Source of the DNA: Rhynchopus sp. YZ270_cl-10
Taxonomy: Eukaryota; Euglenozoa; Diplonemea; Diplonemida; Diplonemidae
Direction: 5' to 3'
Length of the DNA stretch: 64,000 nt
NCBI GenBank assembly: GCA_964035575.1
Contig: OZ037851.1
Location: 682,001 to 746,000 of the forward strand
Part shown: piece after piece, positions 23,046-34,492 of the stretch
Layout: the number at the start of each line of letters is the position of its first letter
Position numbering within the stretch: the first letter of the stretch is position 1
Translations under genes and position numbers: made by a program
The notes under the pieces: generated by a model
Seen by the model: only the letters and a program-made list of their open reading frames with translations
Databases searched by the model: none
Told to the model about the DNA's origin: nothing

Positions 23046-23099
23046 GGTGTAGTGACAATCACCTAAGCACCCATCATGGGGGAGGGTCTGTGTACTATA
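23046..23099 (+). repeat. F7 hairpin
   Basis: F7 is defined by GACAAT(C/T)(A/G)CC, a stem, then GTACT(C)AAT or similar. This copy has CCC/GGG around ATCAT and ends GTGTACTATAT. Confidence 0.5.
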
Positions 23100-23592
23100 T
23101 TTTGATGATCAAATTTGCTTCTTTTTTTGGGGTGTCAAAACAGACGGTACTTTTCATTTTTTTTTGTTTCAGTAAGATTATGAACAGAAAAAAAAAATGA
23201 TAAATACAGAGTCTTCAAAAGAAATATGGTGTGGTCCACAAGCACCTTCACATGCCAAAGCGCTGCAATGTGCTTCTGAGCATGTCACACCTCAGGGATG
23301 GAAAACAACCCCTGAAATCACTGCAAAACCACATTAAAAAAAAGGGTGAAATCCAAAGATGTATGCGAGCTTCACCCCCAAAAAAAATAAATAAATGATA
23401 ACAAATCTCAGGTGATAACTGTGCCGTTGTTCGCCAGCAGTAGACAGCTCTACTAATAGGGGGCCTCAGACGTTCCGCGAAAGCTTGGAGAGCTTCGCGG
23501 AATGCTACCTTGTCTTTGTTGTGTCATGGGCAACAACATACACACGTTATGGTGCAAGAAACGCCACACTGTCTGCAGTGGTTTAAAAAAAA

Positions 23593-24033
23593 ACAAGTAA
23601 TTGCTATCGGAAAAAAAACGGGGTGTGATGTGGAACTCCATCCTGTAGAAATAATCTACAACACGCCCAGCATTCTGCTCTTCTGCAGGTATTCTAACGC
23701 TCTTCGTACGCTGCCAGACCCACTGGGACGCCAGCATCTGAAACGTTCAAGAAGGGGGGCTGTCCTCTTCTTCCAGCACCATCTGCTCGATAGCGTTGTT
23801 GGACGCCCGCTCGGCAGGCTCGGCGTGGCCCAGCTCGTTTTTGTCCACAGGCTCCCCACATTGTCGTCGTCGTTGGAGCAGTGCGGAAGGAACACAGAAT
23901 GCACAGACTACAACACATCGATCACACCAGGCGCATCAGCACCTCCAGCAAATCGCCAGGATGCTACGGTGGTTTCGAAAATCGCGCAGAGTTTTCCACA
24001 GCACACCCCGCTTTTTTCTTAGCAATTACTTGT
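23593..24033. mobile_element. MITE with 45-bp TIRs
   Basis: The ends are inverted copies of ACAAGTAATTGCTA followed by an A-run and CGGGGTGTG(A/C)TGTGGAA. The 441-bp body has a GC-rich core open in several frames on both strands, none recognisable. No target duplication is visible. Confidence 0.75.
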
Positions 24034-24633
24034 CCTTGTTGTTATTGTTGTTTTCAACCACCTTCCTTCAACCCTTGTAGGATCAGTTGTTATTTTTTTC
24101 GCGAAAACATGAAATTACACATTTCAAGAGAACAAATTAAAAAGGGTCCTTATTTGCATTTTTGGGCTCCGCCCGTGCAGTGGTGGGGTCAATCTCGAAA
24201 ATTGGACAATTTTTTGACCACTTAAATTTTGAGAAATATGAGTCCGGTTGCTTATACGTGGGGCCCATTTTCGGCTAAAATTTTCCTCAAAATCTGGTTT
24301 TGTAAAATTGACCCTTTACTCCCCCCCCACATCGATTTCAATACTATACCTTACTTCACCTACGGTTGCCCTTACAGGGGGGTGAAGGAAGGTAAGTTGA
24401 AAACTCTTCTTTAAAAAGGTAGGGAGGTGGGAAGTGGTCACATGGCCACAAGCATTCAATGGGGTTTAGTTGGTTTTTCTTTTGTTTTGCAAAGTACAGA
24501 AGTAATAAAAGGGCGTGATAGGCAGGTAATACATAAAGGGAAGGGATCCGACAATTTTTTTTTTTCGGAGAAAAAAAAAATGTCAGGGGAGGAAAAGGGT
24601 ATGTGTGCGTGGATACAAAGAAAGAGTGAAATA

Positions 24634-24663
24634 AAGATGAACCTAAGCCTGGACTTAGTCACC
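24634..24663 (+). repeat. F1 hairpin
   Basis: AAGATGAAC, CTAAG/CTTAG around CCTGGA, then TCACC. It lies 20 bp before a TGTGC-type copy. Confidence 0.7.
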
Positions 24664-24684
24664 AAAAAATAAAGAAAACTTGCA

Positions 24685-24717
24685 AAGATGGATGTGGCCT
24701 CTCGTGCACACATCTTA
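24685..24717 (+). repeat. F1 hairpin
   Basis: AAGATGGATGTGGC, CTCTCGT, GCACACATCTT. Outer AAGATG pairs exactly with CATCTT. Confidence 0.75.
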
Positions 24718-25044
24718 AGAAAAAAAATATATATAAAGAATAGCAGCAAGGAAGCCCTAGTACGAGAAACTGGTCTCAGGACTATGTGCAGGCGCGTTAT
24801 TATTGTTTTTTTTTTAGCTTTTTTTTTTTTTGTGATACCGAAAAAAAAAATCGTATGTCAATTTCAAACAAGTTTCTGTTTCTGTGCACACAACAGTTCC
24901 AGTCCCGAGACTGATAATCCATCGGATGCCTTTCACAAACGGTACGCCTCACAAAATAAACTCGGGCAGATGAGAAACAGGAATTTCTCTCCGGCCCGAC
25001 CTTCCCCCCCCCCCCCCCCCCCGTTTTTCTTTTTTTCTTTTTTT

Positions 25045-25104
25045 TGAAAAATTTTTGTAGTGTAGTTGCCTCGGTTGTGTTGCCACAGTTGTGCAATATC
25101 CACT
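25045..25104 (+). repeat. F2 hairpin, long form
   Basis: Same body as 10587 (AGTGTAGTTGCCTCGGTTGT...), with the leader GATAAATT altered to GAAAAATT and AATATCCACT at the end. A T-run follows. Confidence 0.8.
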
Positions 25105-25380
25105 GTTTTTTTTTTTTTTTTTTTGGGGGGGGAGAAGTTTTTTCGTCTATCATGTCAGAAACGGCAATAAAACAGCTTCTGTGCATGACATTGTACAAAT
25201 CACACAAAACCATCCTGCAAAATGCCAGAACGCCCACAGACTGGAGAGGGATAACAAACAAGGGATGTGATAAGATGATTGAAAGGGGTGGTGTAGCTGC
25301 GATACAGGCAGCCTTCACTACAGTGTGTTTTTTTTTTTTTTTTTTTTTTTTTTTGTTTTGCTTTTGTTTTGTTTTTTTTT

Positions 25381-25440
25381 GTTGTGTCGACAATCACCCT
25401 AAGGACTCGCTTGGGGAACTTAGGGTCTTGTACTCAATTG
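25381..25440 (+). repeat. F7 hairpin
   Basis: GTCGACAATCA, then a 7-bp stem CCCTAAG/CTTAGGG, then TCTTGTACTCAATTG. Confidence 0.75.
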
Positions 25441-25657
25441 TGTGATTTTTTCTTTTCTGACGGTTTTTTGTGAGTCAATTGTCGATGAGACAGTTTGTCA
25501 CTATCTTTTATTGCTGTGAGAGAGAAATGAGTGCAAAAAGCATGCCTCAGAGAAAACATACCCAAGCGCAATAGGGGCACTCAACGAGAAGACAGAAAAA
25601 AATCCCCGATTTAGTATCTGACTGATCACGCAGGTATGTACCTAAAAAATTGACCTT

Positions 25658-25713
25658 CATCGACAAACGCTTAAATAACCCACCTTGGTGGGTTATCTTA
25701 GACACTCAATGTT
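25658..25713 (+). repeat. F7 hairpin
   Basis: ATCGACAAACGC, then an 8-bp stem AACCCACC/GGTGGGTT, then GACACTCAATGTTG. The stem sequence is unrelated to the copy at 25381. Confidence 0.7.
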
Positions 25714-25902
25714 GTCCGAATCCTGTACTACGGAAAGGTTTTGGCGTAGTTCGCCTTCCACCCTAAAGAGCGATGTTTCTTTGTACGAAAAGGGTGCTGC
25801 AGAAGAAGCCATCCCCCAAAATCTGTCTCACAATTTTTTTAAAAAGAATCAGTCAGGTGAATACCCACACCAGTTAAAAGAGAGGGAAAAAGGGGGATTG
25901 AT

Positions 25903-25933
25903 GTAAAACACAAAGCCCTCTCGTGACACTACC
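25903..25933 (+). repeat. F4 hairpin
   Basis: F4 is defined by GAAATACAAAGCC, CTCTCGT, GACAGTGTACC. Here it reads AACACAAAGCCCTCTCGTG then ACACTACC. It shares the CTCTCGT loop with F1. Confidence 0.6.
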
Positions 25934-25953
25934 AAAAAAAAAAAAAGAGCTGG

Positions 25954-25994
25954 TAAGATGAACTCAGCCTAAGCCTTGCTGTGTTAAGTCATCT
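25954..25994 (+). repeat. F1 hairpin
   Basis: TAAGATGAACT, CAGCCTAAGC, then TTAAGTCATCTT. Outer AAGATGA pairs exactly with TCATCTT. Confidence 0.7.
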
Positions 25995-26078
25995 TCCAAA
26001 AAAAAAATCGGAAAGATCAATCTCTATGAAGAGAAAACCAACAAAGTGTTGTGGAACAAAAAAAAAAAACCTTTTTTG

Positions 26079-26104
26079 AATTGTGTCTCTCGTGTACACA
26101 TCTT
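26079..26104 (+). repeat. F1 hairpin
   Basis: TTGTGT, CTCTCGT, GTACACA, TCT. TGTGT/ACACA stem. Confidence 0.65.
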
Positions 26105-27206
26105 TTTTAAAAAAAAAATTTAATACTGAAAGAAAACGCTATAAAAAAAAACCCCCCCCCCTCCTCCCTGTAGCAAGAAACAAACAAGAAAAAATCACTG
26201 CGAAAGATTTTTTTCTCTTGTTTATTTGCATTTTTTTTTTTTTTGAGCTACAATGACCCTTTTTGGAAAGGATGAAAGTCGGATTGACCTCATGAAGGTC
26301 AGAATCCAAAAAAGGGGAGGGGGAAAATGCAAAGAAGGGACAGAACTATCACGCTTTGAAGTACTGTGAGCCGTGCATCGAGAACAAAGTGACAGGAGCC
26401 GTAGACAGCAACACGACCTAGAGGAACTATCACGGAGGCTATACGCATTTCAAAGACGACAAAATAATACTGTCATGAAAAAAACGCAAAACAAAAACAA
26501 AAAAAAAGCCCAATTTTTTTACCCCATGTATTTTTTCTTTCCCCTTTGAGTGAGTGACACGAGACGTCACATTTCCAAAAAAAAAAACGAAAAAAAAGAA
26601 AAGGAAGAATAAAAGGAAAAGGAATATGCGTAAAACTTCTTGATCAGATTCTTAACCCATAGAACCCTGAACCATAATAGATATGGAGGAAAGGGGGAAA
26701 ACAATAGTGTGCGTAGGCTGACACAAAAAAAATAACAAAAATAAAATTGACTAAAATTGTTGTTACACTTTTTTTTTGAAAATCTTAGTTTTTAAAAAAA
26801 GGAAGAGGGACCCTGCCCCAGAAATTATGAAGAAGGCTATAATCCTTGCAGCGAAATAAAAAAAATTGATAACAAATAAAGACAAAAAATAAGAACAGAT
26901 GACTAAAAAAGAAAAGAAAAATACATGCAGAAAGCCGGGGATTTGGGGTCCAACGATAACAAACTGCTGGAATTGGTGGAAAACAGTCAGACAAAAAAAA
27001 CATGAACAAAAATTGATGTAAAATAGGGAAACTCGTACTCCATATTTGATGTCTGTTACGCCTTTTACGTATGAGGTACTGAATATGTTTAATGAGCACA
27101 ATATTTTCTGAATCTGACAAATCATCGTGTCGAAAAAGAGAGGGTTCTTTTGTGCACAATGTCATTCAGCCGCAATTTTTGGCGATCTATTTTTATATTT
27201 TTTTTT

Positions 27207-27268
27207 GATAAATTGTTGGAGTAGTGCAGTTGCCTCGGTTGTGTTGCCACAGTTGTGCAATCTCCACT
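27207..27268 (+). repeat. F2 hairpin, long form
   Basis: GATAAATTGTTGGAGTAGTG, then the long-form body ending CAATCTCCACT. T-run upstream. Confidence 0.88.
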
Positions 27269-27789
27269 GTCCCTCTTTTTTTTTGAGAATTTCCTGAAAC
27301 AGCACCCCGCTTTTTTTTGATAACCCCCCCGGGATATCATACACCGACAATCAGTCTTGTCAACAGCCCTATTTTTTTATATTTTCCCCCCCTTCTGAAT
27401 CAGTGGATTGGTGGAGCTGCTGTGGGGGTATTTTTTTTTGCAGACTCTTCACGTTACATCCATCTTCAGAAAAAAAGCTTTTGATGTATGTTCCCTGGAG
27501 GGGGATTGTCTGAAATGATCCAAGGCCAACCCTGTCTGAACAGTGTACGTACAGAGCGCAAAGCAAGCCAAAAGACAGATCCTTGTCAACCTCTCTCAAC
27601 TATCCGTTGAACAAAATAAAACAAATACTATACAGGCTACTGTGAGGAGGAGAGGTTGGGGGAGGGGAGACAAAAGAGGGGAGATGGGAGGGAGGTTTGT
27701 TCAATCATGATAAGGGGGATACTATTTGTTTTCGGTTTTGTTTAAAATCCATCCCCGCCTGGTTCTGCCTGAACTACAATATAATATGA

Positions 27790-27852
27790 ATTGTTTCATA
27801 TACTAACTATTCTACTGAATAGATGGTATAATAGGGTGCACTAAATGTACCC
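27790..27852 (+). repeat. F6 double hairpin
   Basis: TTGTTTCATATACTAA, stem CTATTC/GAATAG around TACT, GGTATAATA, then a second hairpin GGGTGC/GTACCC with one G-T pair. Confidence 0.8.
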
Positions 27853-29131
27853 AAACTTTTTTTTTTTACTTTATGTGGATTGTTTGTTTCTGATAGTGAC
27901 GTGACTCGTTTTTTTATGTTTTTTTTTTGGAAAAGAAAGTTTCATGTACCCATTAATAAAAGTCCGTGAGGTTACAGCCAGTAAAATTTACCTCTTAAAA
28001 ATAGCATTATCCTCGTTGGTACGGATTATATGGGCTGACAATAAAAAGGAGATGGATACAGCCAGTACATTTTACCTCTCCATTAAATGTAGCATTATCC
28101 ATATAAATACAGATTCTGGGCTGACACTCGTTTTAGTGGTTTCGAGCTGCCTGCTCCTAGACCACCTCGACAAAATATGAATAAAAAAAATCGAAAAAAA
28201 AGAAAAAAAAATGCAGATGGTAAAAAAGGGGTGAGGGAGAGAGAAAGAAAAAGAGAGGAAAATGAAGACTAGACACTCCAGAAGTCATTCGTATCCAGAC
28301 ATTTAAAAAAAAAAAAAATCCAACACAACGCAACAACACTAAAATGAGCAGTACTTGTTTATACCTGGTTCAAACGATCACATACATTTTCTTTTTTTTT
28401 GAAAAATAAAATAAAATAAAATTCGAGGCCTTGGGGGAGGGGTTAGTTTTGAGATAAAGTCTTTGCAGAACAATACACGACGACGAAGTCTTTTTGGGTA
28501 AAAAAAGCTGCGCAGGAGAGTGCCACAGTACGTTGTTTGCACGGTACTATGTACTACCGCGCAAACAGTATACCTACTTTGCATAGTATGAAACCTACAT
28601 AGAAAACCTCCCATAGAATGGGAACCTGTAAATAAATTTCAAAAAAATAACAATAAAAGTAACTCTGATAAAAGGAGGAAAAAAATGGGTCTTTTTCGTT
28701 GATTATTTTGTCAATTTCAGGCCATTCACCCTATACGGGCGGAAGGGTCAGATATGCTCAGGAAAATACCTAAAGTAGAATGTACGTTTGCTTCACTTCG
28801 ACGTCGTCTATATAGTGGATAAAGGGGATAAGGGAGATAAGGGACAAGGGATCAGGGAATGAATAAACGCACACAGTTTGTTTTTTTTTTTTTTTTTTTT
28901 GAAATCTTTTGAGGGTTGTATTGGGTACTCCCTTCTTTTTTTTGCATTGCTGGTAAAGACAATTAACCATATCTGAAATACAGTCTTTTGCACATCACAA
29001 CAAAACGCCTTCGGAAAAGGCTAGGATGCTTTTACAGAACGGCAGATAAAGAGTGGCAGAGATGAGACATTTGGAAGAAAAAAATATTTATTGGAAATAT
29101 TTGACGCTGTCCACTCCAAAAGAAAAAAAAA

Positions 29132-29165
29132 ATGCATGAATCTAAGCCAGCGCTTCGTCACCATC
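29132..29165 (+). repeat. F1 hairpin, degenerate
   Basis: GCATGAATCTAAGC, CAGC, GCTTCGTCACCATC. Keeps the CTAAGC arm and CACC tail. Confidence 0.5.
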
Positions 29166-29400
29166 AAAAAAATACAACAAAAAAGAAAAAAGAAAAAAGA
29201 AAAAGAAGAAAAAAAGAAGAAAAAAAAAAAAATGAAAGATACACGAACTAACACATCTTTCTTTTAAAACGGTCGAGAATGAGGGGTTACGTACACGTCA
29301 AAGCTGAAGACAATGGAAAAGCCAAACGGGTTAAGCAAAAAAGCAAAAATAATTGGCGAAGCGAAAAGAAAAAAAACCACAGGGCATCCTAGCACAAACG

Positions 29401-29436
29401 AAGGTGATGAATGTGTCTTTCTGTCGTACACAATCA
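29401..29436 (+). repeat. F1 hairpin
   Basis: GATGAATGTGT, CTTTCTGTC, GTACACAATC. TGTGT/ACACA-like stem with an enlarged loop. Confidence 0.55.
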
Positions 29437-29587
29437 TGGATGAACTTACATTTTGATAAAAATATTATTGCTTTTTGCAGCGTTGACAACTCAACCATGT
29501 CACAGACACGAACTGTGTACTATTAGCACCTATAAGAGGTGCACAGACAACATTTTTTTTGCAGGAAAAATGAAAAAGATGTTTTAA

Positions 29588-29629
29588 CAGTGCAAACACC
29601 ACCGGACAACAGGCGGACACAGGCACTGA
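29588..29629 (+). repeat. F3 hairpin
   Basis: AGTGCAAACACCACCGG, then CAGGCGGACACAGGCACTGA. Outer AGTGC/GCACT. Confidence 0.7.
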
Positions 29630-29748
29630 ATGAAATAGTAATCACGTTGAACAAAATACCCACACCCCCTTCAAAAAAACCCCCCTTTAGGGAAAAGGGC
29701 CAATTTTTTTTTGGGGGGCAACAACCCTCTTTTAAAATATAAACTATA

Positions 29749-30261
29749 AGGCTCGGAGAATTACTTTTTTAGTACCATGGTATACAGAATATCCGAAGAG
29801 GCTGGGATTTTCCCAAAAATACATTCATATACTTACTATTTATAAATTTTCCCAAAAAAAAAAAAAAAAAACCCCATCGTCTTATCTGAGGGAATGTTTA
29901 GCTTAACTTCCCCTAGAACAAAGTTGGCTTGAAATACAAAGCCCTCTCATGAACAGTGTACCTTAGGTACATGACCGGCTGTACCGGGGGAGGGTGGACA
30001 CCCAAACCATGCAGTCCTACAATCCATTTCGTGGTTTACATCTGATATGTGCTTCTCCCGCTTCCATTCATCAGCCAGATGAACGGGGATTATTGCGAAC
30101 AGGAAAAAAAAAAGAATAAGATCTTGAAAAAAACAGGGATTTTGCTTCCGTATCTGAGATCTTCCGGATACCATGAGCGGTTCTAAAAAGCGGTCAAAAA
30201 AAGTACCTTTTTTTTCCAGTAAAGTACCCTACTTTTTTCAAAAAGTACTTCTCCGAACCTT
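29749..30261. mobile_element. Possible TIR element
   Basis: Inverted ends AAGGCTCGGAGAATTACTTT and AAGGTTCGGAGAAGTACTTT (reverse complement at the right). The flanks share only TAAAC, so a target duplication is not proven. An F4 hairpin lies inside. Confidence 0.5.
29930..29962 (+). repeat. F4 hairpin
   Basis: TGAAATACAAAGCC, CTCTCAT, GAACAGTGTACC. TACA/TGTA outer pair. Confidence 0.7.
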
Positions 30262-30371
30262 GTAAACGAACACAAAAAGAAAAATAAAAAACCAGTAAAG
30301 CGCGGAGTGGAGGGTGGATATATGGGGAGGATGCATATTTGTGTGTTTTGTTTTTGTTTTGTTTTTGTTTT

Positions 30372-30417
30372 GATAATCTGTTGGTTCAGTGCAGCTGCCG
30401 GACAGACAGTCTTCACT
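30372..30417 (+). repeat. F2 hairpin, short form
   Basis: GATAATCTGTTGG, AGTG/CACT outer stem and CTG/CAG inner pair, ending CAGTCTTCACT. A T-run follows. Confidence 0.75.
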
Positions 30418-30667
30418 TTTTTTTTTTTTTGTTTTTTTGGATAATAATTTGGCGACGAGACTGACGTACATGCTCTTCACCGGTATTCCCCCCCCTTTTT
30501 TTTCCGTTGTACCTTGGAACTATCGCGATAGTGAGGTGTGTCAAGTATACCTTAACTACGCACTCTGTCTTCCTTGCATATATTTTTTTGGTAACAACGG
30601 GGAGATAGGACTTGGAAAGAGGGAAAAAAAAACACACACAGAAAGAAAGAACAAAAGCTGCGTTGAT

Positions 30668-30701
30668 AAAATGACCCAAGCTTCGGGTGCTTGGTCACCT
30701 T
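30668..30701 (+). repeat. F1 hairpin, compensated stem
   Basis: AAAATGA, CCAAGC, TTCGGGT, GCTTGG, TCACCTT. Against the usual CTAAGC/GCTTAG, a T-A pair has become C-G with both arms changed, which supports selection on pairing. Confidence 0.78.
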
Positions 30702-30954
30702 AAAAACAAAAGATGGGAGCCTGCACTCGATGAACCCCAACTATAATGAATGGAAGCTCAGAGTCAGAATTGCAGGAAGGCAGTATTTTGGGGCGAGGAG
30801 GGGAGGTGGATGCACACGCTGCAAGACAGAAGGGGGTAAGGGGGAAGGTGAGGAAGGTGAGGAGGGGGGAAAGAAAGAAAGAGGGGAAAAAAGAAAAGAA
30901 AAAAGGAGCCTTGTGTGTGTGTTTGGTGCGTGTGAGTGATAAAATTTTTTTGCT

Positions 30955-31018
30955 GTTGTGTCGACAATTACCTAACTACCCACCAAAGTGGACAACTAGA
31001 CACTGTACTCAATGTTGG
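30955..31018 (+). repeat. F7 hairpin
   Basis: GTTGTGTCGACAATTACC, CCAC/GTGG around CAAA, then GACACTGTACTCAATGTTG. Confidence 0.75.
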
Positions 31019-31393
31019 CCGAAGCCCCCCTTTTTTGTACCAAAGAGAAGAAGTGTGTAATCCAAAGTGGACAATCAACCCTCCCTTTCTGTACAGTGTG
31101 TGTGTGTGTGTGGCAAAGGGTCAAGGTATTGCACTTTAACCTGACATTTGCGTTTTTGTATTTTTTTTCCTTTTGTTTCAATAAGGAGCATTTTGTTCAT
31201 ATATTTTTGCGTTTATTTTTTTGCAGTCAAACCCGTTTTTCAGACGCGCTGTGTTCATTACCCATCATTCCCTTCTCAATTCTGCCCACATCCGCTCTTT
31301 TCTAACACAAAAGTGGGTTGGCCTCCACTTCCTGTCGCAAAGGAATGAAAAGGGGGGAGGAAGGAGACGGGAGGGTACGAAACGACATAAAAA

Positions 31394-31429
31394 AAGATGA
31401 GAAGCCTAAAGTGCTGCTTGGTCATCTTA
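31394..31429 (+). repeat. F1 hairpin
   Basis: AAGATGAGAAGCC ... GGTCATCTT. Outer AAGATGA/TCATCTT pair exactly, the core is changed. Confidence 0.6.
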
Positions 31430-32969
31430 CAAAAAAAAAGACTGCTCTGTGCGCACCAATCTTTTCCTAGTGGGATACAGTCAGGGCAAGTCTGAAGCGA
31501 GATTTCCTAAGGTTGGGGGAGTGCGGGGGAGGCAGGGATAGATGTGGGTATGGGTGTGATACAATGGTAAGTAACTGAAACCACAAAAAACAACAACATA
31601 AAACATAAAACATAAAACCAAAAAGAAAAGAGAAGTACTGTTTTACCTTGCCAGGTGAGGGGCGCAACGTAAAAGCGGGTGAAATAATAAAAATAAAAAC
31701 AAAAAACAATAAAACCAAAATATACAGAGAGAGGAAATGGGCACCGGTTACTCTCGAACCTATTGATTTAAAAAAAAACTGCTTTTCAGGCGCAAATAAT
31801 ACGAGGAATGATACCAAAAAAAAAATATAAAAACCAAAAAAACGGGGGACAACTTGGAAGAATGAATATGCCCTGTTGTGCACACCCAACTGTAAAGGAA
31901 AAATAAATAAATAAACACTCACACACATCCCTTTTCTATAGAAATCAAGTTCGCAGTTTTACTTATAATTTTTGGAATCATTTTTTTGACCATTTTCGGT
32001 CTACAATTCTCCCAAACTATTTTTTAAACCAAAGAAAAACACACACATGCCTCGTTCTAATTGATATTCCCTTGGAAGGGGGGTTTTTTTTTTCTTCTTT
32101 TTTTTCTTTTTCGCATCGTCGATACGCAAACTCAGTCTAGAGTATCCCGATATAAAGACCCAGGGCGTTATGATATGGGCCAACAGAGAAAAAAAGAGGG
32201 TAGAGTGGGATGGTGAAAAATATCGTCTTGGGAATTGACATAATACACCAAAGGGAGGGTGCAGGAGTTTTTATGAAGTTTTTTTTTTTGTTTTGTTTTG
32301 TTTTTTGTTTTTGCTTTTGCTTAGCTTTGGCAAAAGAGAAAGAGTGCGTTACTAAATGGTGCACCGAAAACCCAAGGGAAAAATCCTAGTAGAGGTAGGG
32401 GGTCAATATAAAAAAAAAACAAAAAAAAAAAATCCAAAAAAAAACGGAGCTAATGGTTGGATTATTTTTGTAAGGGGTTGGGGGAAGGGGGTCGGGAAGA
32501 GGACAGGGTAATACACACATTGTATATCTTTTTTTCCTGGGGAGGGGGGAAAACCTAAGGGGGAGGTTATTTGAGAAATGGGCAAAGTGTGAAGCATAGC
32601 GGTATCCCGGTCATCTCGGGGGGAAGGAAGAGAGGAAACCAATTGGGGAGGGGAGAGTGGAAAAAGGGGAAAATAGGTAAATTACAGTATTTTTTTTTTT
32701 TTTGGGAAAGAAAGATTTGAAGAAAAAAAATGGGGGACGGTTTCTTGTACCACAGAAAAATAAGAAGCAACACCCAAATGGGGGAGGGGGGTAATGGGGT
32801 TTTTTGAATGGGTTTTTGTTATTTTCGCTTTGTGCTCTTTTGGGGAAGGGAAGGGTGAAATAGGAGGTATAGCCGCATCATATAACGTTGATATATAAAG
32901 ATATATTTTTTTTTTTCGGTTGCGGATACTGGATTAAGATTGGAAGATAAAGAATATGGGAATAAGCAT

Positions 32970-33027
32970 TTCAACATATGCAATCAATAAATTGATAGCG
33001 TAGGAGGGATCAATAAAAATGTTCCCA
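32970..33027 (+). repeat. F5 double hairpin
   Basis: CAACATATGCAATCAATAAA then TTGATAGCGTAGG, GGGATCAATAAAAATGTTCCC split as GGGA/TCCC. Close to 17704 with a weaker first stem. Confidence 0.75.
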
Positions 33028-33736
33028 TATTTCTTTGGGAATAAGAAAAAAAAAATTTTTTTTTTTTTTTTGGAGAGATGAGACTCGCAAGGAAGAGACC
33101 CCATGCACACACTTTTTTTTGGGGAGAGACAAGAGAGGGGGATTTTTGATAAATAAATATTTTTTTTTTGAATAGATAAAAGCAATAAATTACTTTTTAT
33201 TTAAAACAAAAGGCACTCCGTATCCAAAACAGGGGGGCAGTCTGGGGACAAAAACAGATTTCTGTATTGAGAAATAAAGAGAGGGGGAGGAATCTTGAGA
33301 TACAAAATATTCGAAAGAAATAGCAAAAAAAAAAAAAAAGAGAGAAAAAAAAAAAAAAATCAAAATGAAAGAGGTCACAGTGATGGCGTTTTACCCCCCC
33401 TGGTGTTTTTTTTTTTTAGAATAAGCAGGGTTAAATCATTTGCATGAAATAATACCCTTTTTTTGGGGTCCAGGTTCAGGTTTCGCAAAAGATAGGGGAT
33501 TATTTATGGCATAACCGGGTTACATGGCTTGAACACTGTTATTTTCGCCGTTATGGGCAAATTCGATATGCGAAGCCTACGCTAGGTGTAGCTGGTAGTG
33601 AGTGTATGCAATTCGCACTATGAAGCTCTGGAACACCTGTGAGAACCGAATCCATATTTCGCAAAAATAAAATAAAATAAAATAACACTAAACTCATAAA
33701 CTTTCGAAAAAGAACAAAAAGGGTACAAACAGATTG

Positions 33737-33769
33737 TAAGATGACTAAGCCTTTCGTGCCTATTCACCT
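33737..33769 (+). repeat. F1 hairpin
   Basis: TAAGATGA, CTAAGCCTTTCGTGCCTA, TTCACCT. Another candidate follows at 33805 (GTGCCTATCGTGCAC). Confidence 0.65.
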
Positions 33770-34149
33770 CAACAAACAAACAAAATAGATTGAAAAAAAA
33801 AAAATATGGCAGTGCCTATCGTGCACACACCTCACAAAATGAGAGTATTTTTTTTTTGGGGGGGTAAATCGGACGCCGTAATAATTGTGGACTCATTTTC
33901 ACTTCTTTTGGAGTAATTGTTAAAAAAATGTATGTCACCACCCGACCATCACATTTTTTTTTTTGAAAGCAATTTTTGCTTTGTTTGAAAATACCGATGC
34001 ACCCGAAACTAAAAATGAACCTGTCACTTCATAATTTCAGGTGGAAAAACAGATTTAAAAATAAAAATAAAACAGGCTTTTTCTATTCGTTGTCCCTTTT
34101 CGGCACGCTCAAGAATTGGGGTGGGGGAGAAAAAGAAAATAAAGGTTGT

Positions 34150-34183
34150 CAAGATGAACCTAAGCCTAGCACTCAGTCACCTT
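34150..34183 (+). repeat. F1 hairpin
   Basis: CAAGATGAACCTAAGCC, then GCACTCAGTCACCTT. Flanks intact, stem decayed. Confidence 0.55.
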
Positions 34184-34338
34184 CGGGTGGAAAAAAAAAA
34201 AAGGAGAGGAAGAGGAGGGCAAAATAAACTCTTTTGTTTTGTTGCGAAACCAACAAAACAAAACAAAAAACAAAACAAAAAGGGAGGGAGGCAAATGGGG
34301 AGCTGGACCCTCCCCAGCAAACAAAGAAAAAAACTTGA

Positions 34339-34380
34339 AAGAATGCAATGTGCCTCTCTCTCGTGCACACACATACATCT
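34339..34380 (+). repeat. F1 hairpin
   Basis: TGTGC, CTCTCTCTCGT, GCACACACATACATCT. The loop is lengthened by CT repeats while the TGTGC/GCACA stem is exact. Confidence 0.75.
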
Positions 34381-34492
34381 TTACCACTAACAAAAAAAAT
34401 TTTTTTTTCTTCTCTTCTCTGCGGAAAACAGTAACTTTTTTATATTTTGAAACTTTTCCTCGCTGCTTTTTTTTATGGATTTTATTGTATGT

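Larger units (their letters stand above)
21370..23592. other. Gene-free stretch with hairpins
   Basis: No gene is supported. It holds F1 at 21995 and 22401, F3 at 22633 and F7 at 23046. A GC-rich hairpin CCGCGAAG/CTTCGCGG lies near 23475. Confidence 0.6.
24034..34492. other. Gene-free stretch rich in hairpins
   Basis: No gene is supported across about 10 kb. A transposon fragment at 24150-24350 (GTGGTGGGGTCAAT module) matches parts of the hAT-like elements. Hairpins of F1, F2, F3, F4, F5, F6 and F7 occur, most densely at 25045-26104. A possible inverted-repeat element lies at 29749-30261. A C-run lies at 25005-25022. Confidence 0.6.

Noticed and set aside
23510-24022. A 170-codon plus-strand frame
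   Set aside because: It crosses the left TIR of the MITE at 23593; the GC-rich core is open in several frames without a recognisable product.
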